Assembly (NCBI GenBank): GCA_913056125.1
Contig: CAJXNC010000004.1
Span: forward strand, 143,501 to 207,500
DNA length: 64,000 nt
DNA from: an uncultured Altererythrobacter sp.
GTDB lineage: Bacteria > Pseudomonadota > Alphaproteobacteria > Sphingomonadales > Sphingomonadaceae
Direction of reading: 5' to 3'
The notes under the pieces: model-generated
Told to the model about the DNA's origin: nothing
Databases searched by the model: none
What the model saw: only the letters and a program-made list of their open reading frames with translations
Shown here: in pieces, positions 41,947 through 50,782 of the stretch
How positions within the stretch are numbered: position 1 is the stretch's first letter
Layout: each line of letters opens with the position of its first letter
Made by a program: the position numbers and the translations under genes

Positions 41947-43257
41947 GTGAGCAACGACACAACAACCGAGCCGGGGCATATCTACCAGCAGCGCACCAAG
42001 CTGCGCGTCTGGGTGCGTTCGCGGCTTTGGGCGCAGGTCATCCTCGCGATGGTGCTGGGCGTTGTCGTGGGCACCGTGCTTGGTCCCACCACCGGGCTGG
42101 TGAGCGCGCAGACGGCTCAGACGCTGGGCGCTTGGCTGGCGCTACCGGGCAAGCTCTTCCTTGGCCTGATCGCCATCGTGCTGGTGCCGCTGGTGTTCTC
42201 CTCGATCATTGGCGGGCTTGCCAATGCTCCCTCCGCTGATGCCATGCGCAGTGTAGGCTTGCGGCTTGGTGCCTTCATCCTGCTGACCACGATGGCGGCG
42301 AGCTGGATCGGGGTTACGCTGGCGCAGCTGTTCAAGCCGGGAGAGGGGATAGAACGGCAGCTGCCGCCGGTGGAGCAGATGCCGGCCGACATGCAGTCCT
42401 TCGATTTCAAGCTGCTGCCCGACCTTGTGGTCGGCGTGCTGCCGACCAATCCCGCGGCCTCGGTGATCGAAGGCGATTTGCTGGCCATCGTGCTGCTGGC
42501 CCTGCTTGCGGGCGTGGCCGCCACGCAGGTGCAGCGCGAGAAGGTGGCGCCGTTCATCGCCCTGCTCGACGCGGTGATGTCGATCTCCATGACGGTGGTG
42601 AAATGGGCGATGATGCTGACGCCGCTTGCCGTCTTCGGATTGATGGCGCAGCTGATGATGCAGATCGGGCTCGGCTCGCTCTTCGGCCTCGCCTCCTATG
42701 TCGGCACTGTCATGCTCGGCCTCGTCCTGCTCTTCGCGGTTTACCTGGCGATATTGGTGCTGCTGGGAAGGACGACAGTCCGGGCCTTCTTTTCCGCTGC
42801 CGGGCAAACGCTGCTGCTGGCCTTCTCCACATCGAGCTCGTCGGCAGTGATGCCCAGCACGATCCAGGCGGCGCGCCGACTCAATGTGCCCGAGCAGGTG
42901 GCGAGCCTTGTCGTGCCGGTCGGCGCAACCATGAACATGGCCGGGACCGCTCTTTATCAGAGCGTGGCGATTCTGTTCCTTGCGCAAATGGCCGGGATCG
43001 AGATGAGCGGGCCCGAGATCATGCTGCTGGTCGCGACCCTGGTCGGTTCCTCGATCGGTGCGCCGGGTACGCCGGGTGTCAGCATCGCCATCCTTGCCAG
43101 CGTCGCAGCCGGGTTCGGTATTCCGTCGGAGGGGCTGGTCATCATCCTTGGCGTGGACCGCCTGCTCGACATGTGCCGCACGGTGGTGAACGTGACGGGC
43201 GACCTGACTGCGACCGTGCTGCTGAAGAGTTCGATTCCCGATGAGGGTGCGAACTAG
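41947..43257 (+). CDS. Dicarboxylate/amino acid:cation symporter (DAACS)
   Basis: A 436-residue membrane protein of the GltP/DctA family with about eight transmembrane helices and re-entrant loops. Signatures are the serine-rich LAFSTSSSSAVMPSTIQAA (HP1), GATMNMAGTALYQ (TM7) and SSIGAPGTPGVSIAILASV (HP2), and near the C-terminus DRLLDMCRTVVNVTGD, which binds the substrate carboxylate. It imports glutamate, aspartate or C4-dicarboxylates with Na+ or H+. The GTG start at 41947 has AGGA upstream. It converges on ribE with a four-base overlap. Confidence 0.93.
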   Translation: MSNDTTTEPGHIYQQRTKLRVWVRSRLWAQVILAMVLGVVVGTVLGPTTGLVSAQTAQTLGAWLALPGKLFLGLIAIVLVPLVFSSIIGGLANAPSADAMRSVGLRLGAFILLTTMAASWIGVTLAQLFKPGEGIERQLPPVEQMPADMQSFDFKLLPDLVVGVLPTNPAASVIEGDLLAIVLLALLAGVAATQVQREKVAPFIALLDAVMSISMTVVKWAMMLTPLAVFGLMAQLMMQIGLGSLFGLASYVGTVMLGLVLLFAVYLAILVLLGRTTVRAFFSAAGQTLLLAFSTSSSSAVMPSTIQAARRLNVPEQVASLVVPVGATMNMAGTALYQSVAILFLAQMAGIEMSGPEIMLLVATLVGSSIGAPGTPGVSIAILASVAAGFGIPSEGLVIILGVDRLLDMCRTVVNVTGDLTATVLLKSSIPDEGAN

Positions 43258-43871
43258 GCTTTCAGGCTGGCCATGCGCTGGAGATAGCGCGCGACGGTAT
43301 CGATTTCGAGATTGACCTCGCCGCCCTGGCGCAATTCGCCGAGCGTGGTCACTTCGGCGGTGTGCGGGATGATGTTGAGCCCGAAATGCACGCTGTCATC
43401 GGGGCGATCCTTGACCGAATTCACCGTCAGCGAAACGCCGTCCACGGTGATCGAGCCCTTTTGCGCCACGAAGGGCGCGAGTTCCTTGGGCGCGGCGATC
43501 ATGGCGCGCATGGAATCGCCTTCCGGACGCCAGTCATTGACCACGCCCACGGCATCGACATGGCCAGTAACGATATGGCCGCCTAGTTCGTCACCCAGCC
43601 GCAGCGAGGGTTCGAGGTTCACGCGCTTGCCCTCGGTCCACATTTCCCCGGCGGTGCGCGAAACGGTCTCGGCAGAGACATCGACGGCAAACCAGCTCGC
43701 GCCTTTCTCGCCGCCTTTCTTCACCACGGTCAGGCAGACCCCCGAACAGGCGATGGAAGCGCCGATGGCGATAGTGTCCGGGTCGAATGGGCAGCTGATC
43801 TGCACGCGCAGATCACCGCGCTTCTCGACGCTTGCGATCGTGCCGATGGCGGTGACGATGCCGGTAAACAT
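43254..43871 (-). CDS. ribE: Riboflavin synthase alpha chain
   Basis: A 205-residue protein made of two repeated lumazine-binding domains. MFTGIVTAIG opens the first, with SIACSGVCLTVV; the second has SITVDGVSLTVNSV and ends with VARYLQRM. The enzyme converts two 6,7-dimethyl-8-ribityllumazine molecules to riboflavin. It follows ribD by 21 bases on the same strand. Length matches E. coli RibC (213). Confidence 0.95.
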   Translation of the reverse strand: MFTGIVTAIGTIASVEKRGDLRVQISCPFDPDTIAIGASIACSGVCLTVVKKGGEKGASWFAVDVSAETVSRTAGEMWTEGKRVNLEPSLRLGDELGGHIVTGHVDAVGVVNDWRPEGDSMRAMIAAPKELAPFVAQKGSITVDGVSLTVNSVKDRPDDSVHFGLNIIPHTAEVTTLGELRQGGEVNLEIDTVARYLQRMASLKA

Positions 43872-43892
43872 GCGTGCGTTCTTATCCTGCCC

Positions 43893-44867
43893 CTAGTGCT
43901 TGGCGGGGTGGTAGATGAACAGCTGGTCATTGCCAAGGCGGCGCCGGTCGGTGCAGGCGAATCCCGGTGGCGGACCACCGGCGGGCGCGGGGCCGAGATC
44001 GCCATAAGCGGGAATGCCTTCTCCCAGCGTGACGGGCGCAAGGTAGATCTGCAACTCGTCCACCAGCCCGGCCGACAGGAAGGCGGCGGCCGTTGTTCCC
44101 CCGCCTTCGACATAGAGATATTGCATATGTTCGAGGTCGAAGATGTCCTCCGGGGAGGAAAGCTTTTTCCAGCTTTGCGGGGCTTCGCTGCGCGTCAGCA
44201 CAAAACGTTGCGGGGAACGATCCTCGAGGCCGGGTAGCCGCACATCGAGGCGTGGTTGATCGTTGCGCAAGGTGTTGCCGCCCACGCAGATCGCCTCGTT
44301 GAGCGCGCGCTGGCGGTGGACATGCGCGCGCGCAATCTCTCCGGTAAGCGTGACAGGCTTGCCCGAGAGCGGACCTATAAAGCCATCCTGCGAAACGGCG
44401 AGCTTGAGTGTGACATGCGGGCGGCCAAGCTTCTGTCGGGTGAGGAAACCGGCAAGGCTGGCGCGGCTCGGAGCATGATCGGCGATCGTAACCTCGACCC
44501 CGGCATCCCTGATCCGTTTTGCGCCAGTGCCATTGGTGCGCGGATCGGGATCGCCGCAGCCAATGAGCACGCGAGCCAGGCCGGATGTGGCGGCAAGGTC
44601 GGCACAGGCCGGCCCGCGCTGGGACTGGTGTGCACAAGGTTCGAGCGTGACATGCAGCGTGGCGCCGCGCGCCGCGTCACCGGCCTGTTGCAGCGCCACG
44701 GCCTCGGCATGGGGTCGGCCGCCCGCAGCGGTCCAGCCGCGTCCGACTACGATGCCCTCCCTGACCACGATCGCGCCGACAGCGGGATTGGGCGCGCTGA
44801 GCGGGCGGGCCCTCAGGCCAAGCGAAGCGGCGGCGTCGAGCCACCGTGCATCGTCATCCTTCGGCAC
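43893..44867 (-). CDS. ribD: Bifunctional deaminase-reductase of riboflavin biosynthesis
   Basis: A 324-residue protein. The N-terminal deaminase domain (about 1-140) contains NPAVGAIVV, the zinc ligands in HAEAVALQ, and PCAHQSQRGPAC. The C-terminal reductase domain (about 145-324) has PHVTLKLAVSQDGFIG and YVEGGGTTAAAFL. The usual PCxHxGRTPPC loop is one residue longer here. The GTG start at 44867 is supported by GAGGAA upstream and by the deaminase start; it overlaps the preceding gene by 14 bases. Confidence 0.9.
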   Translation of the reverse strand: MPKDDDARWLDAAASLGLRARPLSAPNPAVGAIVVREGIVVGRGWTAAGGRPHAEAVALQQAGDAARGATLHVTLEPCAHQSQRGPACADLAATSGLARVLIGCGDPDPRTNGTGAKRIRDAGVEVTIADHAPSRASLAGFLTRQKLGRPHVTLKLAVSQDGFIGPLSGKPVTLTGEIARAHVHRQRALNEAICVGGNTLRNDQPRLDVRLPGLEDRSPQRFVLTRSEAPQSWKKLSSPEDIFDLEHMQYLYVEGGGTTAAAFLSAGLVDELQIYLAPVTLGEGIPAYGDLGPAPAGGPPPGFACTDRRRLGNDQLFIYHPAKH

Positions 44868-45321
44868 TGCCGCACAATTCCTCGAAGGAGAGTTCCGGGT
44901 CGAGTATCGCGTCGATGACCGCGATCTCCGCTTCGGCTGCAGCCCGCTCGGCCTCCGCTTCCCGATTGATTGAATCGACATCCATGCCGGTAGCGCGACC
45001 GAGCGCCATATACATGTCGCGCCGAAGTTCGGCACGGCGGGCCAGCAGGTCCTCGCGCTCGTTCTGGCGCAGCTGGTTTTCGCAATTGGACCGGATGATC
45101 TGCTCGCGCGTGCGCGCCTCGTCATAGGTGGCGATCCAGGTGACTTCGGGCGGCCTCGGTTCGACGCGTTGGCTTTCGGGAATGAACAGCATGAACAGCG
45201 CGAAGGTTGCCGCAATCGCTACGCCAAGCACCGGCCAGCGATGCTCGCTCGGCTGCTGCCATACTTCGACGAAGTCGAGCACGGCCCGCTTGGGGGAAAT
45301 CCTGCGCAGGAATTGCTTCAT
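44854..45321 (-). CDS. Single-pass membrane protein of unknown function
   Basis: A 155-residue protein with a basic N-terminus, one transmembrane helix (about 29-48, WPVLGVAIAATFALFMLFIP) and a periplasmic Arg/Glu/Ala-rich region likely forming a coiled coil (about 70-135, with REDLLARRAELRRD). Two cysteines (SNCENQ and LCGSAEG) lie in the outer part. It precedes and overlaps ribD. No family recognised; the conserved context with ribD-ribE is the only clue. Confidence 0.7.
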   Translation of the reverse strand: MKQFLRRISPKRAVLDFVEVWQQPSEHRWPVLGVAIAATFALFMLFIPESQRVEPRPPEVTWIATYDEARTREQIIRSNCENQLRQNEREDLLARRAELRRDMYMALGRATGMDVDSINREAEAERAAAEAEIAVIDAILDPELSFEELCGSAEG

Positions 45322-45379
45322 GGCGCGCTAGATAGGGGCTTGGGCTCGCCAGCGCCAGCCCCGCGCCCGGGCAGCGGTT

Positions 45380-46114
45380 TCAGCCGAATGCGGCGTAGAG
45401 CTGGCGTCCCTCGCGCTTGAGCCAGAGGTCCGCATGCGCGATGTCGTGCTCGTAAAGACCGCCCAGCAGGGCGTGGAAAGCGGGCGAGTGATCGAAATGG
45501 GCCAGGTGCGCGACCTCATGTGCAACGACCGATCGGCGCACGAAATCGGGGGCCATGATCAACCGCCAGTTGATACGGATGCAGCGCCCTGCCTCGCGCT
45601 CCCCGGTGCAGCTGCCCCAGCGCCTTTGCGCGCGCGATAGCCTGAGTTCGGGCATATCCTGGGCGCCGCGCTCGCAATAGAAGGCAAGGTCATTCTCAAG
45701 ATGGCGAAGCGCCTCGCTTTCGAGCCAGCGCCTGATCCGTGCCTGAAGCGAATCCTGCGGCCCTCCGACATGTAGGGCGCCCTCTGCCAGCAGGGGTTTC
45801 CGCTTCGCTTCCTTCCGCCACGTCAGATGCAGCTGCTCCCCCCGATAGGGAATGCGTGCGCCCGGTTCGATGGTGATCGGCTTGGGGATGTTTGCAAGCT
45901 GCGCCTCGATCCACTCGATCCGTGCATTGGCGAAGACCAGCGCATCGCGCGTGCGGCCCCAGCGTGGCAGGGTGATCCTCAGTTCGCTTCCATCGGGAGC
46001 CAGGCGCATGGTCAGCCGCGTGGCGCGGGCATGGCGGCGGATGGCAATGGGCAACACACGGTCTGACAGGCTGACGGCAGGATTGCGGTGATCCTCACGC
46101 AGCCAGTCGATCAT
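45380..46114 (-). CDS. YgjP/SprT-like metallopeptidase (DUF45)
   Basis: A 244-residue protein with a zinc site HEVAHLAHFDHSPAF (about 200), the HExxH...H pattern of YgjP-like metallopeptidases. Upstream RRWGSCTGEREAGRCIRINWRL is the other conserved YgjP block. A basic N-terminal half (about 25-110) is typical for the family. ATG 46114 overlaps the stop of the YcgN-like gene (ATGA). Substrates of this family are not settled. Confidence 0.85.
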   Translation of the reverse strand: MIDWLREDHRNPAVSLSDRVLPIAIRRHARATRLTMRLAPDGSELRITLPRWGRTRDALVFANARIEWIEAQLANIPKPITIEPGARIPYRGEQLHLTWRKEAKRKPLLAEGALHVGGPQDSLQARIRRWLESEALRHLENDLAFYCERGAQDMPELRLSRAQRRWGSCTGEREAGRCIRINWRLIMAPDFVRRSVVAHEVAHLAHFDHSPAFHALLGGLYEHDIAHADLWLKREGRQLYAAFG

Positions 46115-46569
46115 TGCCTGGCCCTCCTCTTGGGTTCCCAGTCGGTCAGGTGGTGCTCGAGAGGTCCGGCGTCGACCTCGCTCACCACGCGCCCGGCAAC
46201 GCAGGCACCCGCCTCGATCATGGCCTGCTTGCTGCCGGTCAGCAGAGGATGCCATTCGGGCAGCGGCTTGCCCTCCGCGCGGCGGCGATAGGCGCAGCTC
46301 TTGGGCAGCCAGGGTACCTGTTTCACCAGTTTGGGGGTAAGGCGCAGGCAATCGGGCACGAAGGCCTTACGGTGGCGATAGTCCTTGCAGGTTGCCGTAT
46401 TGGTGTCGAGCAGCTTGCAAGCCACGTTGGTCTCGGCGATTTCGCCGCTATCCTCATCTTCCAGCTTGTGCAGGCAGCAGCGCCCGCAGCCATCGCAAAG
46501 GGCTTCCCATTCCTCGCGCGAGAGTGCGTCGAGTTCGAGTTCCCAGAAGCGCGTCCTCAATGGACCCAC
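46111..46569 (-). CDS. YcgN-family cysteine-cluster protein (UPF0260)
   Basis: A 152-residue protein with the cysteine cluster of UPF0260: CDGCGRCCLHKLEDE (about 25-39), the CKLLDT and CKDYRHRK elements, and VPDCLRLTP. Such clusters are thought to bind a metal or Fe-S centre, but biochemical function is not established. The GTG start at 46569 overlaps the SCO1-like gene by 13 bases; TTG 46560 is an alternative. It is translationally coupled to the DUF45 gene downstream. Confidence 0.85.
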   Translation of the reverse strand: MGPLRTRFWELELDALSREEWEALCDGCGRCCLHKLEDEDSGEIAETNVACKLLDTNTATCKDYRHRKAFVPDCLRLTPKLVKQVPWLPKSCAYRRRAEGKPLPEWHPLLTGSKQAMIEAGACVAGRVVSEVDAGPLEHHLTDWEPKRRARQ

Positions 46570-47162
46570 TTCTCGAGTTCGGCGGCTACGCCCTCCGGCG
46601 ATTCGTCGACAGGCAGGAGGGCGATGGGTTCGCCGCTGCGTCCCATCAAATAGCCGGCTCGGCTATGGTCCACGAGATATCCGTAAGTGCTGTCATCGGG
46701 GCCGCGTGAATAATAGACCGAGAAGTTCATGGCCGCCTGATCCACCTGCTCCGGCGTTCCGGTGAGGCCGATCAGATTGTCTCCGAAATTGGCGACATAC
46801 TCGCCCACCTTGTCGGGCGTATCGCGCTTCGGATCGACCGTGATGAAGATCGGTTGAACCTGGGCAGCGAGGTCGGGTTCGCTTTCGGCAAATTGTGCAT
46901 AGCCGCGCATCATCCGGTTGAGATCGAAGGGGCACACATCCGGGCACCAGGCGTAGCCGAAATAGACCATGCGGTATTGTCCTTCGAAATCGTTCCACCG
47001 CACGGTTTCGCCTGCCGGGTTGACCAGTTCGAACGGCCCACCAATGGCCGCGCCTTCGAGCGGTGGCGGCGATGCAGGCTCATCGCAGGAAGCGAGAAGC
47101 GGCAGGGACAGGAAGGCGACGATCCGGGCAAGCTTGTGCATGGGCATGACAAGCTGGTTCAT
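46557..47162 (-). CDS. SCO1/SenC-type copper chaperone lipoprotein
   Basis: A 201-residue protein. The lipobox LLASC ends the signal peptide (Cys about 26). The thioredoxin-like SCO domain has the copper-binding CPDVC (about 73-77), ITVDPKRDTP, and a His in VDHSRAGYL near the C-terminus as the third ligand. SCO proteins deliver copper to cytochrome oxidase CuA in the periplasm. It is divergent from the ankyrin gene and upstream of the YcgN/DUF45 genes on the same strand. Confidence 0.92.
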   Translation of the reverse strand: MNQLVMPMHKLARIVAFLSLPLLASCDEPASPPPLEGAAIGGPFELVNPAGETVRWNDFEGQYRMVYFGYAWCPDVCPFDLNRMMRGYAQFAESEPDLAAQVQPIFITVDPKRDTPDKVGEYVANFGDNLIGLTGTPEQVDQAAMNFSVYYSRGPDDSTYGYLVDHSRAGYLMGRSGEPIALLPVDESPEGVAAELEKWVH

Positions 47163-47241
47163 GCTCTGCTAACGCGGGAGCGGCAAGTGCGAATCCCGCA
47201 CGAAGGCGGGCTGTCCGCAGGAAATATCGCAGGAGATTGGG

Positions 47242-47880
47242 GTGGCCAGGGTCGCTCTTCGAAAATGGATCGCCACAATGGCGCTCGCATCGGCAATAGG
47301 TCTGGTGGCTCCGGCCCCTGTCTTTGCTCAGGCCGGTCTCTATTCCGAAGGCTATCAGTTCCTTCAGGCCGTGAAGGACAAGGACGGCGAAAAGGTTACG
47401 GAAATGCTTTCCACGCCAGGATCGACGGTGGTCAACGCGCGTGAACTGGGGACAGGCCGGTCCGCCATGCATTTTGTCGTCGAACGGCGCGACGTGCTGT
47501 GGATCAATTTCCTCAAGCAACAGGGCGCCAGTGTCGATATTCGCGATGAGGAGGGCATCACCCCGCTGATGCTGGCAGTGCAGATCGGCTTTACCGAAGG
47601 GGTCGAGCGGCTGGTCCAACACGGTGCGCGCGTCGATGTGACCAACGACCAGGGCGAAACGCCGCTGATGTACGCAGTCCATTCGCGCAATACCGAGCTG
47701 ATGCGCATCCTGCTCGAAGCCGGGGCGGACCCTGATCGCAATGACAATTCCGGACGTTCCGCGCGCCACTATGCGCAGTTGCGCGGCGCCAACGATATCA
47801 CGAACGAAATCATCACCCGCTACGAAGTGTCCGAAGATGAACGCGAAGGCGGTGGGGCAACCTACGGGCCGAGCTTCTGA
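47242..47880 (+). CDS. Exported ankyrin-repeat protein
   Basis: A 212-residue protein with a signal peptide ending near VFAQ (about 29), then about four ankyrin repeats (about 60-190), for example RSAMHFVVERRDVLWINFLKQQGASVD, GITPLMLAVQIGFTEGVERLVQHGARVD and GETPLMYAVHSRNTELMRILLEAGADPD. GTG 47242 has AGGAG six bases upstream. The stop TGA overlaps the start of the COQ9 gene by one base, giving tight coupling. It likely binds a periplasmic partner. Confidence 0.85.
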   Translation: MARVALRKWIATMALASAIGLVAPAPVFAQAGLYSEGYQFLQAVKDKDGEKVTEMLSTPGSTVVNARELGTGRSAMHFVVERRDVLWINFLKQQGASVDIRDEEGITPLMLAVQIGFTEGVERLVQHGARVDVTNDQGETPLMYAVHSRNTELMRILLEAGADPDRNDNSGRSARHYAQLRGANDITNEIITRYEVSEDEREGGGATYGPSF

Positions 47881-48539
47881 TGGCATTGGCCGAAGACGCC
47901 ACGCTGGACGATATCCGCCATGCGCTGGCGCCCGAGATCGCGCGTGCTGCGGTGTTCGACGGCTGGAGCGATGCGGCGCGCGATGCCGCCGCCGATATGG
48001 TGGGGGCGGACAGCGAAGTGGCGCGTCTCGCCTTTCCCGGCGGCGCGATGGATATGATTGCGGCGTGGATCGAGACTATCGATAGCGCGATGGAAGCCCG
48101 CTTTTCAGATGGCAGCCTTGGCGACATGAAGATCCGCGAGCGGATCCGCTCACTCGTCTGGTTCCGGCTGGAGCAGCTTGCAGGCATGGAGGAGGCCGTC
48201 AGCCGCGCACTTGCCATCCAGGCTATGCCGCAGAACCTGGCCAAGGCGATGAGGCTGGGATGGTCCAGCGCCGACAAGATGTGGCGTCTCGCCGGCGATA
48301 AGGCGACCGATTACAACCACTATTCCAAACGCGCGATTCTTGCGTCGATCTATGCCGCGACGCTGGGTGTCTATGTAAATGACGAAAGCGCGGACAAGGC
48401 GGAAAGCCGCGGCTTTCTCGATCGCCGGATCGAAGGGGTGATGAAGTTCGAAAAGGCCAAGGCACAGTGGCTCGGCGGCAATCGCGAGCATTTCGATGTG
48501 GCGCGTTTCCTGGGCCGCCTGCGCTACCCGCAGAATTGA
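47880..48539 (+). CDS. COQ9 family protein (ubiquinone biosynthesis lipid-binding)
   Basis: A 219-residue helical protein with the COQ9 pattern: AVFDGWSDAARDAAADMVGAD, RIRSLVWFRLEQ and KAMRLGWSSADKMWRLAGDKATDYNHYSKRAILASIYAATLGVYV (about 130-175). In eukaryotes COQ9 presents quinone intermediates to COQ7; in alphaproteobacteria the homologue also supports ubiquinone synthesis. It is translationally coupled to the ankyrin gene. The TetR-like fold lacks a DNA-binding domain. Confidence 0.88.
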   Translation: MALAEDATLDDIRHALAPEIARAAVFDGWSDAARDAAADMVGADSEVARLAFPGGAMDMIAAWIETIDSAMEARFSDGSLGDMKIRERIRSLVWFRLEQLAGMEEAVSRALAIQAMPQNLAKAMRLGWSSADKMWRLAGDKATDYNHYSKRAILASIYAATLGVYVNDESADKAESRGFLDRRIEGVMKFEKAKAQWLGGNREHFDVARFLGRLRYPQN

Positions 48540-48554
48540 TCGAGATCATTCTAT

Positions 48555-48569
48555 TGCGAAGCAGTTGCA
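48555..48569 (+). promoter_or_regulatory. Possible iron-responsive operator upstream of feoAB
   Basis: TGCGAAGCAGTTGCA, an imperfect palindrome with TGC...GCA ends, lies 41 bases upstream of feoA. It loosely resembles Fur/Mur-type sites of alphaproteobacteria (TGCAA...TTGCA). The match is partial, so this is only a candidate. Confidence 0.25.
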
Positions 48570-48609
48570 ATTAGCGCGACTCTCTGGCACCGCGCCCGGA
48601 GAGAGACAC

Positions 48610-48849
48610 ATGACACTCGATTCACTTCCCCCGCTTCAGCGCGCCGAGATCGTGGCGGTCGACTGGCAGCAGCTTGCCCCCGAAGAGGCCAAGCGCCTGC
48701 GTGCGCTCGGTGTCGATGTGGGCGCGCGCATTGCCATCGCCCATCGCGGCATCTTTGCCGGCAAGGATCCCATCGCGGTGATGATCGGACGCATGACGGT
48801 GGCCCTTCGCCGGGTCCATGCACGGGCGATGACGGTGGAGCCGGTATGA
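48610..48849 (+). CDS. feoA: FeoA, ferrous iron transport accessory protein
   Basis: A 79-residue SH3-like protein starting MTLDSLPPLQRAEIV. The pattern EEAKRLRALGVDVGARIAIAHRG is the core of FeoA. It assists FeoB. ATG 48610 has GGAGAGA upstream; the longer frame to 48496 runs into the COQ9 gene. Its end overlaps the feoB start by four bases (ATGA). Confidence 0.92.
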   Translation: MTLDSLPPLQRAEIVAVDWQQLAPEEAKRLRALGVDVGARIAIAHRGIFAGKDPIAVMIGRMTVALRRVHARAMTVEPV

Positions 48850-50693
48850 GCGGTTTGCGAACGGCCGCGCTGGTCGGCAATCCCAATTCGGGAAAGAGCG
48901 CGCTGTTCAATGCGCTGACCGGCGCGCGCCAGAAGATCGCCAACTATCCGGGCGTGACTGTGGAGCGCAAGGCAGGCCGCATGTTCCTGCCTTCGGGCGA
49001 GCCAGTGGAACTCGTCGACCTGCCCGGTTCTTATTCGCTCGATCCTTCCAGCCCCGACGAGGAAGTCACCCGCCGCGTGGTGCTGGGCGAGTTCGAGGGG
49101 CAGGCCAAGCCGGACGTGCTGGTCATCGTCGTCGATGCCGGCAATCTCGAGCAGCATCTCGTCTTCGCGCAGGAGCTGATCGGTCTCGGCCAGCCCACGG
49201 TGATCGCACTCAACATGGTCGATCTTGCCGACCGGGACGGGCTGGTGATCGATCCCGCCGCCCTGTCCGATGCGCTCGGCGTGCCGGTGGTCTCCACTGT
49301 TGCCGTGAGGAAGCGCGGCCTCGATGAACTGCTCGCCGCGATGGGCGATGCCGGTTCGCAGGATGTCGGCCAGCGGCACGATGTAGCCCATCTGACCCTT
49401 CCGGAGCGGCGCCTCAATGCGCGCAACATCGCCAAGGGCGCAATCCTTTCGGAAACGAGCACGCACCAGCTTCATGCAAGGCTAGACAAGGTCCTGCTGC
49501 ATCCCTGGTTCGGCCCGGTGATCCTGTTCGGCCTGCTCTTTGTGATATTCCAGGCGGTGTTTGCCTGGGCCGATCCGTTTATCGGCATGATTGAGGGTGC
49601 GATCGATGGCACCATCGGCTTTGTCCAGGCGAACATGGCCGAGAGCTTCCTCCGTGACCTGATTACCGAAGGCGTGCTGGCCGGTGTCGGCAGTGTCGTC
49701 GTCTTCCTGCCGCAGATCATCATCCTCTTTGCTTTCATCCTGGTGATGGAACAGTCGGGATACATGGCGCGCGCCGCTTTCATCATGGACCGGCTGATGG
49801 CCTATGTCGGCCTTTCGGGCCGCAGCTTCATCCCGCTGCTTTCGAGTTTTGCCTGTGCCATTCCAGGCATCATGGCGACGCGCAGTATTTCGGATCCGAA
49901 GGACCGGCTGACCACGATCCTGATTGCCCCGCTGATGACCTGTTCGGCGCGCTTGCCGGTCTATGCGATCATCATCGGCGCCTTCATCCCGGCTACCAGC
50001 GTCGGTCCCGGCATCGGCCTTCAGGGCCTTGTCCTGTTCGGCCTCTATATCGCCGGGATCCTGGGCGCGATGATTGCCGCACTTGTCCTTCGCATGACCG
50101 CGACCAAGGGGCAGGCCTCGGGTTTCATCATGGAAATGCCGCGCTACCAGTTGCCGCCGATCCGCGACCTGCTGATTGGCCTGTGGCAGCGTGCCTGGGT
50201 GTTCCTGCGCCGCGCCGGTACAATCATCTTTATGGCCACGGTTATCCTTTGGGTTCTGCTCAGTTTCCCCAAGGCGCAGCCCGGCGAAAGCCAGGTCGAT
50301 GTCTCGATTGCCGGACGGATTGCCGACGGTCTGCATGTCGTGATGGAGCCGATCGGCTTTAATCGCGAGATCAGCCTGGCGCTGATCCCCGCCATGGCCG
50401 CGCGCGAAGTGGCCGTATCGGCGCTGGCGACGACTTATGCCGTCGATGCCGAGGACGAAGAGGCAGAGGCTGCCGGGCTGACGCCGCGCCTGCAGGCCGA
50501 CTGGTCGCTGCCGACCGCGCTGGCCTTCCTCGCCTGGTTCGTCTTTGCCCCGCAATGCCTGTCGACGATCGCTGTCGCCCGGCGCGAGACCAATGGCTGG
50601 AAATGGCCCGCCTTCATGGTCGCCTACCTGTTCGGGGCAGCCTATCTGTTTGCCGGCTTGACCTACTGGCTGGCGGTGGCGGCAGGATTGTAA
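48846..50693 (+). CDS. feoB: FeoB, ferrous iron transporter
   Basis: A 615-residue protein. The N-terminal G domain has G1 GNPNSGKS (about 11-18), G3 DLPGSY and G4 NMVD, followed by a helical bundle and eight or so transmembrane helices with two Gate motifs (LSSFACAIPGIMATR and LIPAMAAREVAVS). It imports Fe2+ across the inner membrane. The protein is shorter than E. coli FeoB (773) but typical of many alphaproteobacteria. FeoC is absent. Confidence 0.95.
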   Translation: MSGLRTAALVGNPNSGKSALFNALTGARQKIANYPGVTVERKAGRMFLPSGEPVELVDLPGSYSLDPSSPDEEVTRRVVLGEFEGQAKPDVLVIVVDAGNLEQHLVFAQELIGLGQPTVIALNMVDLADRDGLVIDPAALSDALGVPVVSTVAVRKRGLDELLAAMGDAGSQDVGQRHDVAHLTLPERRLNARNIAKGAILSETSTHQLHARLDKVLLHPWFGPVILFGLLFVIFQAVFAWADPFIGMIEGAIDGTIGFVQANMAESFLRDLITEGVLAGVGSVVVFLPQIIILFAFILVMEQSGYMARAAFIMDRLMAYVGLSGRSFIPLLSSFACAIPGIMATRSISDPKDRLTTILIAPLMTCSARLPVYAIIIGAFIPATSVGPGIGLQGLVLFGLYIAGILGAMIAALVLRMTATKGQASGFIMEMPRYQLPPIRDLLIGLWQRAWVFLRRAGTIIFMATVILWVLLSFPKAQPGESQVDVSIAGRIADGLHVVMEPIGFNREISLALIPAMAAREVAVSALATTYAVDAEDEEAEAAGLTPRLQADWSLPTALAFLAWFVFAPQCLSTIAVARRETNGWKWPAFMVAYLFGAAYLFAGLTYWLAVAAGL

Positions 50694-50782
50694 CCGCAAT
50701 CTGGGGAAAGCCCGGTCACCGGGTGGCGACTCACACGGCCATCAGATAAGCCTTCCCTTCACACAGAGAGGAAAGAGATTCG

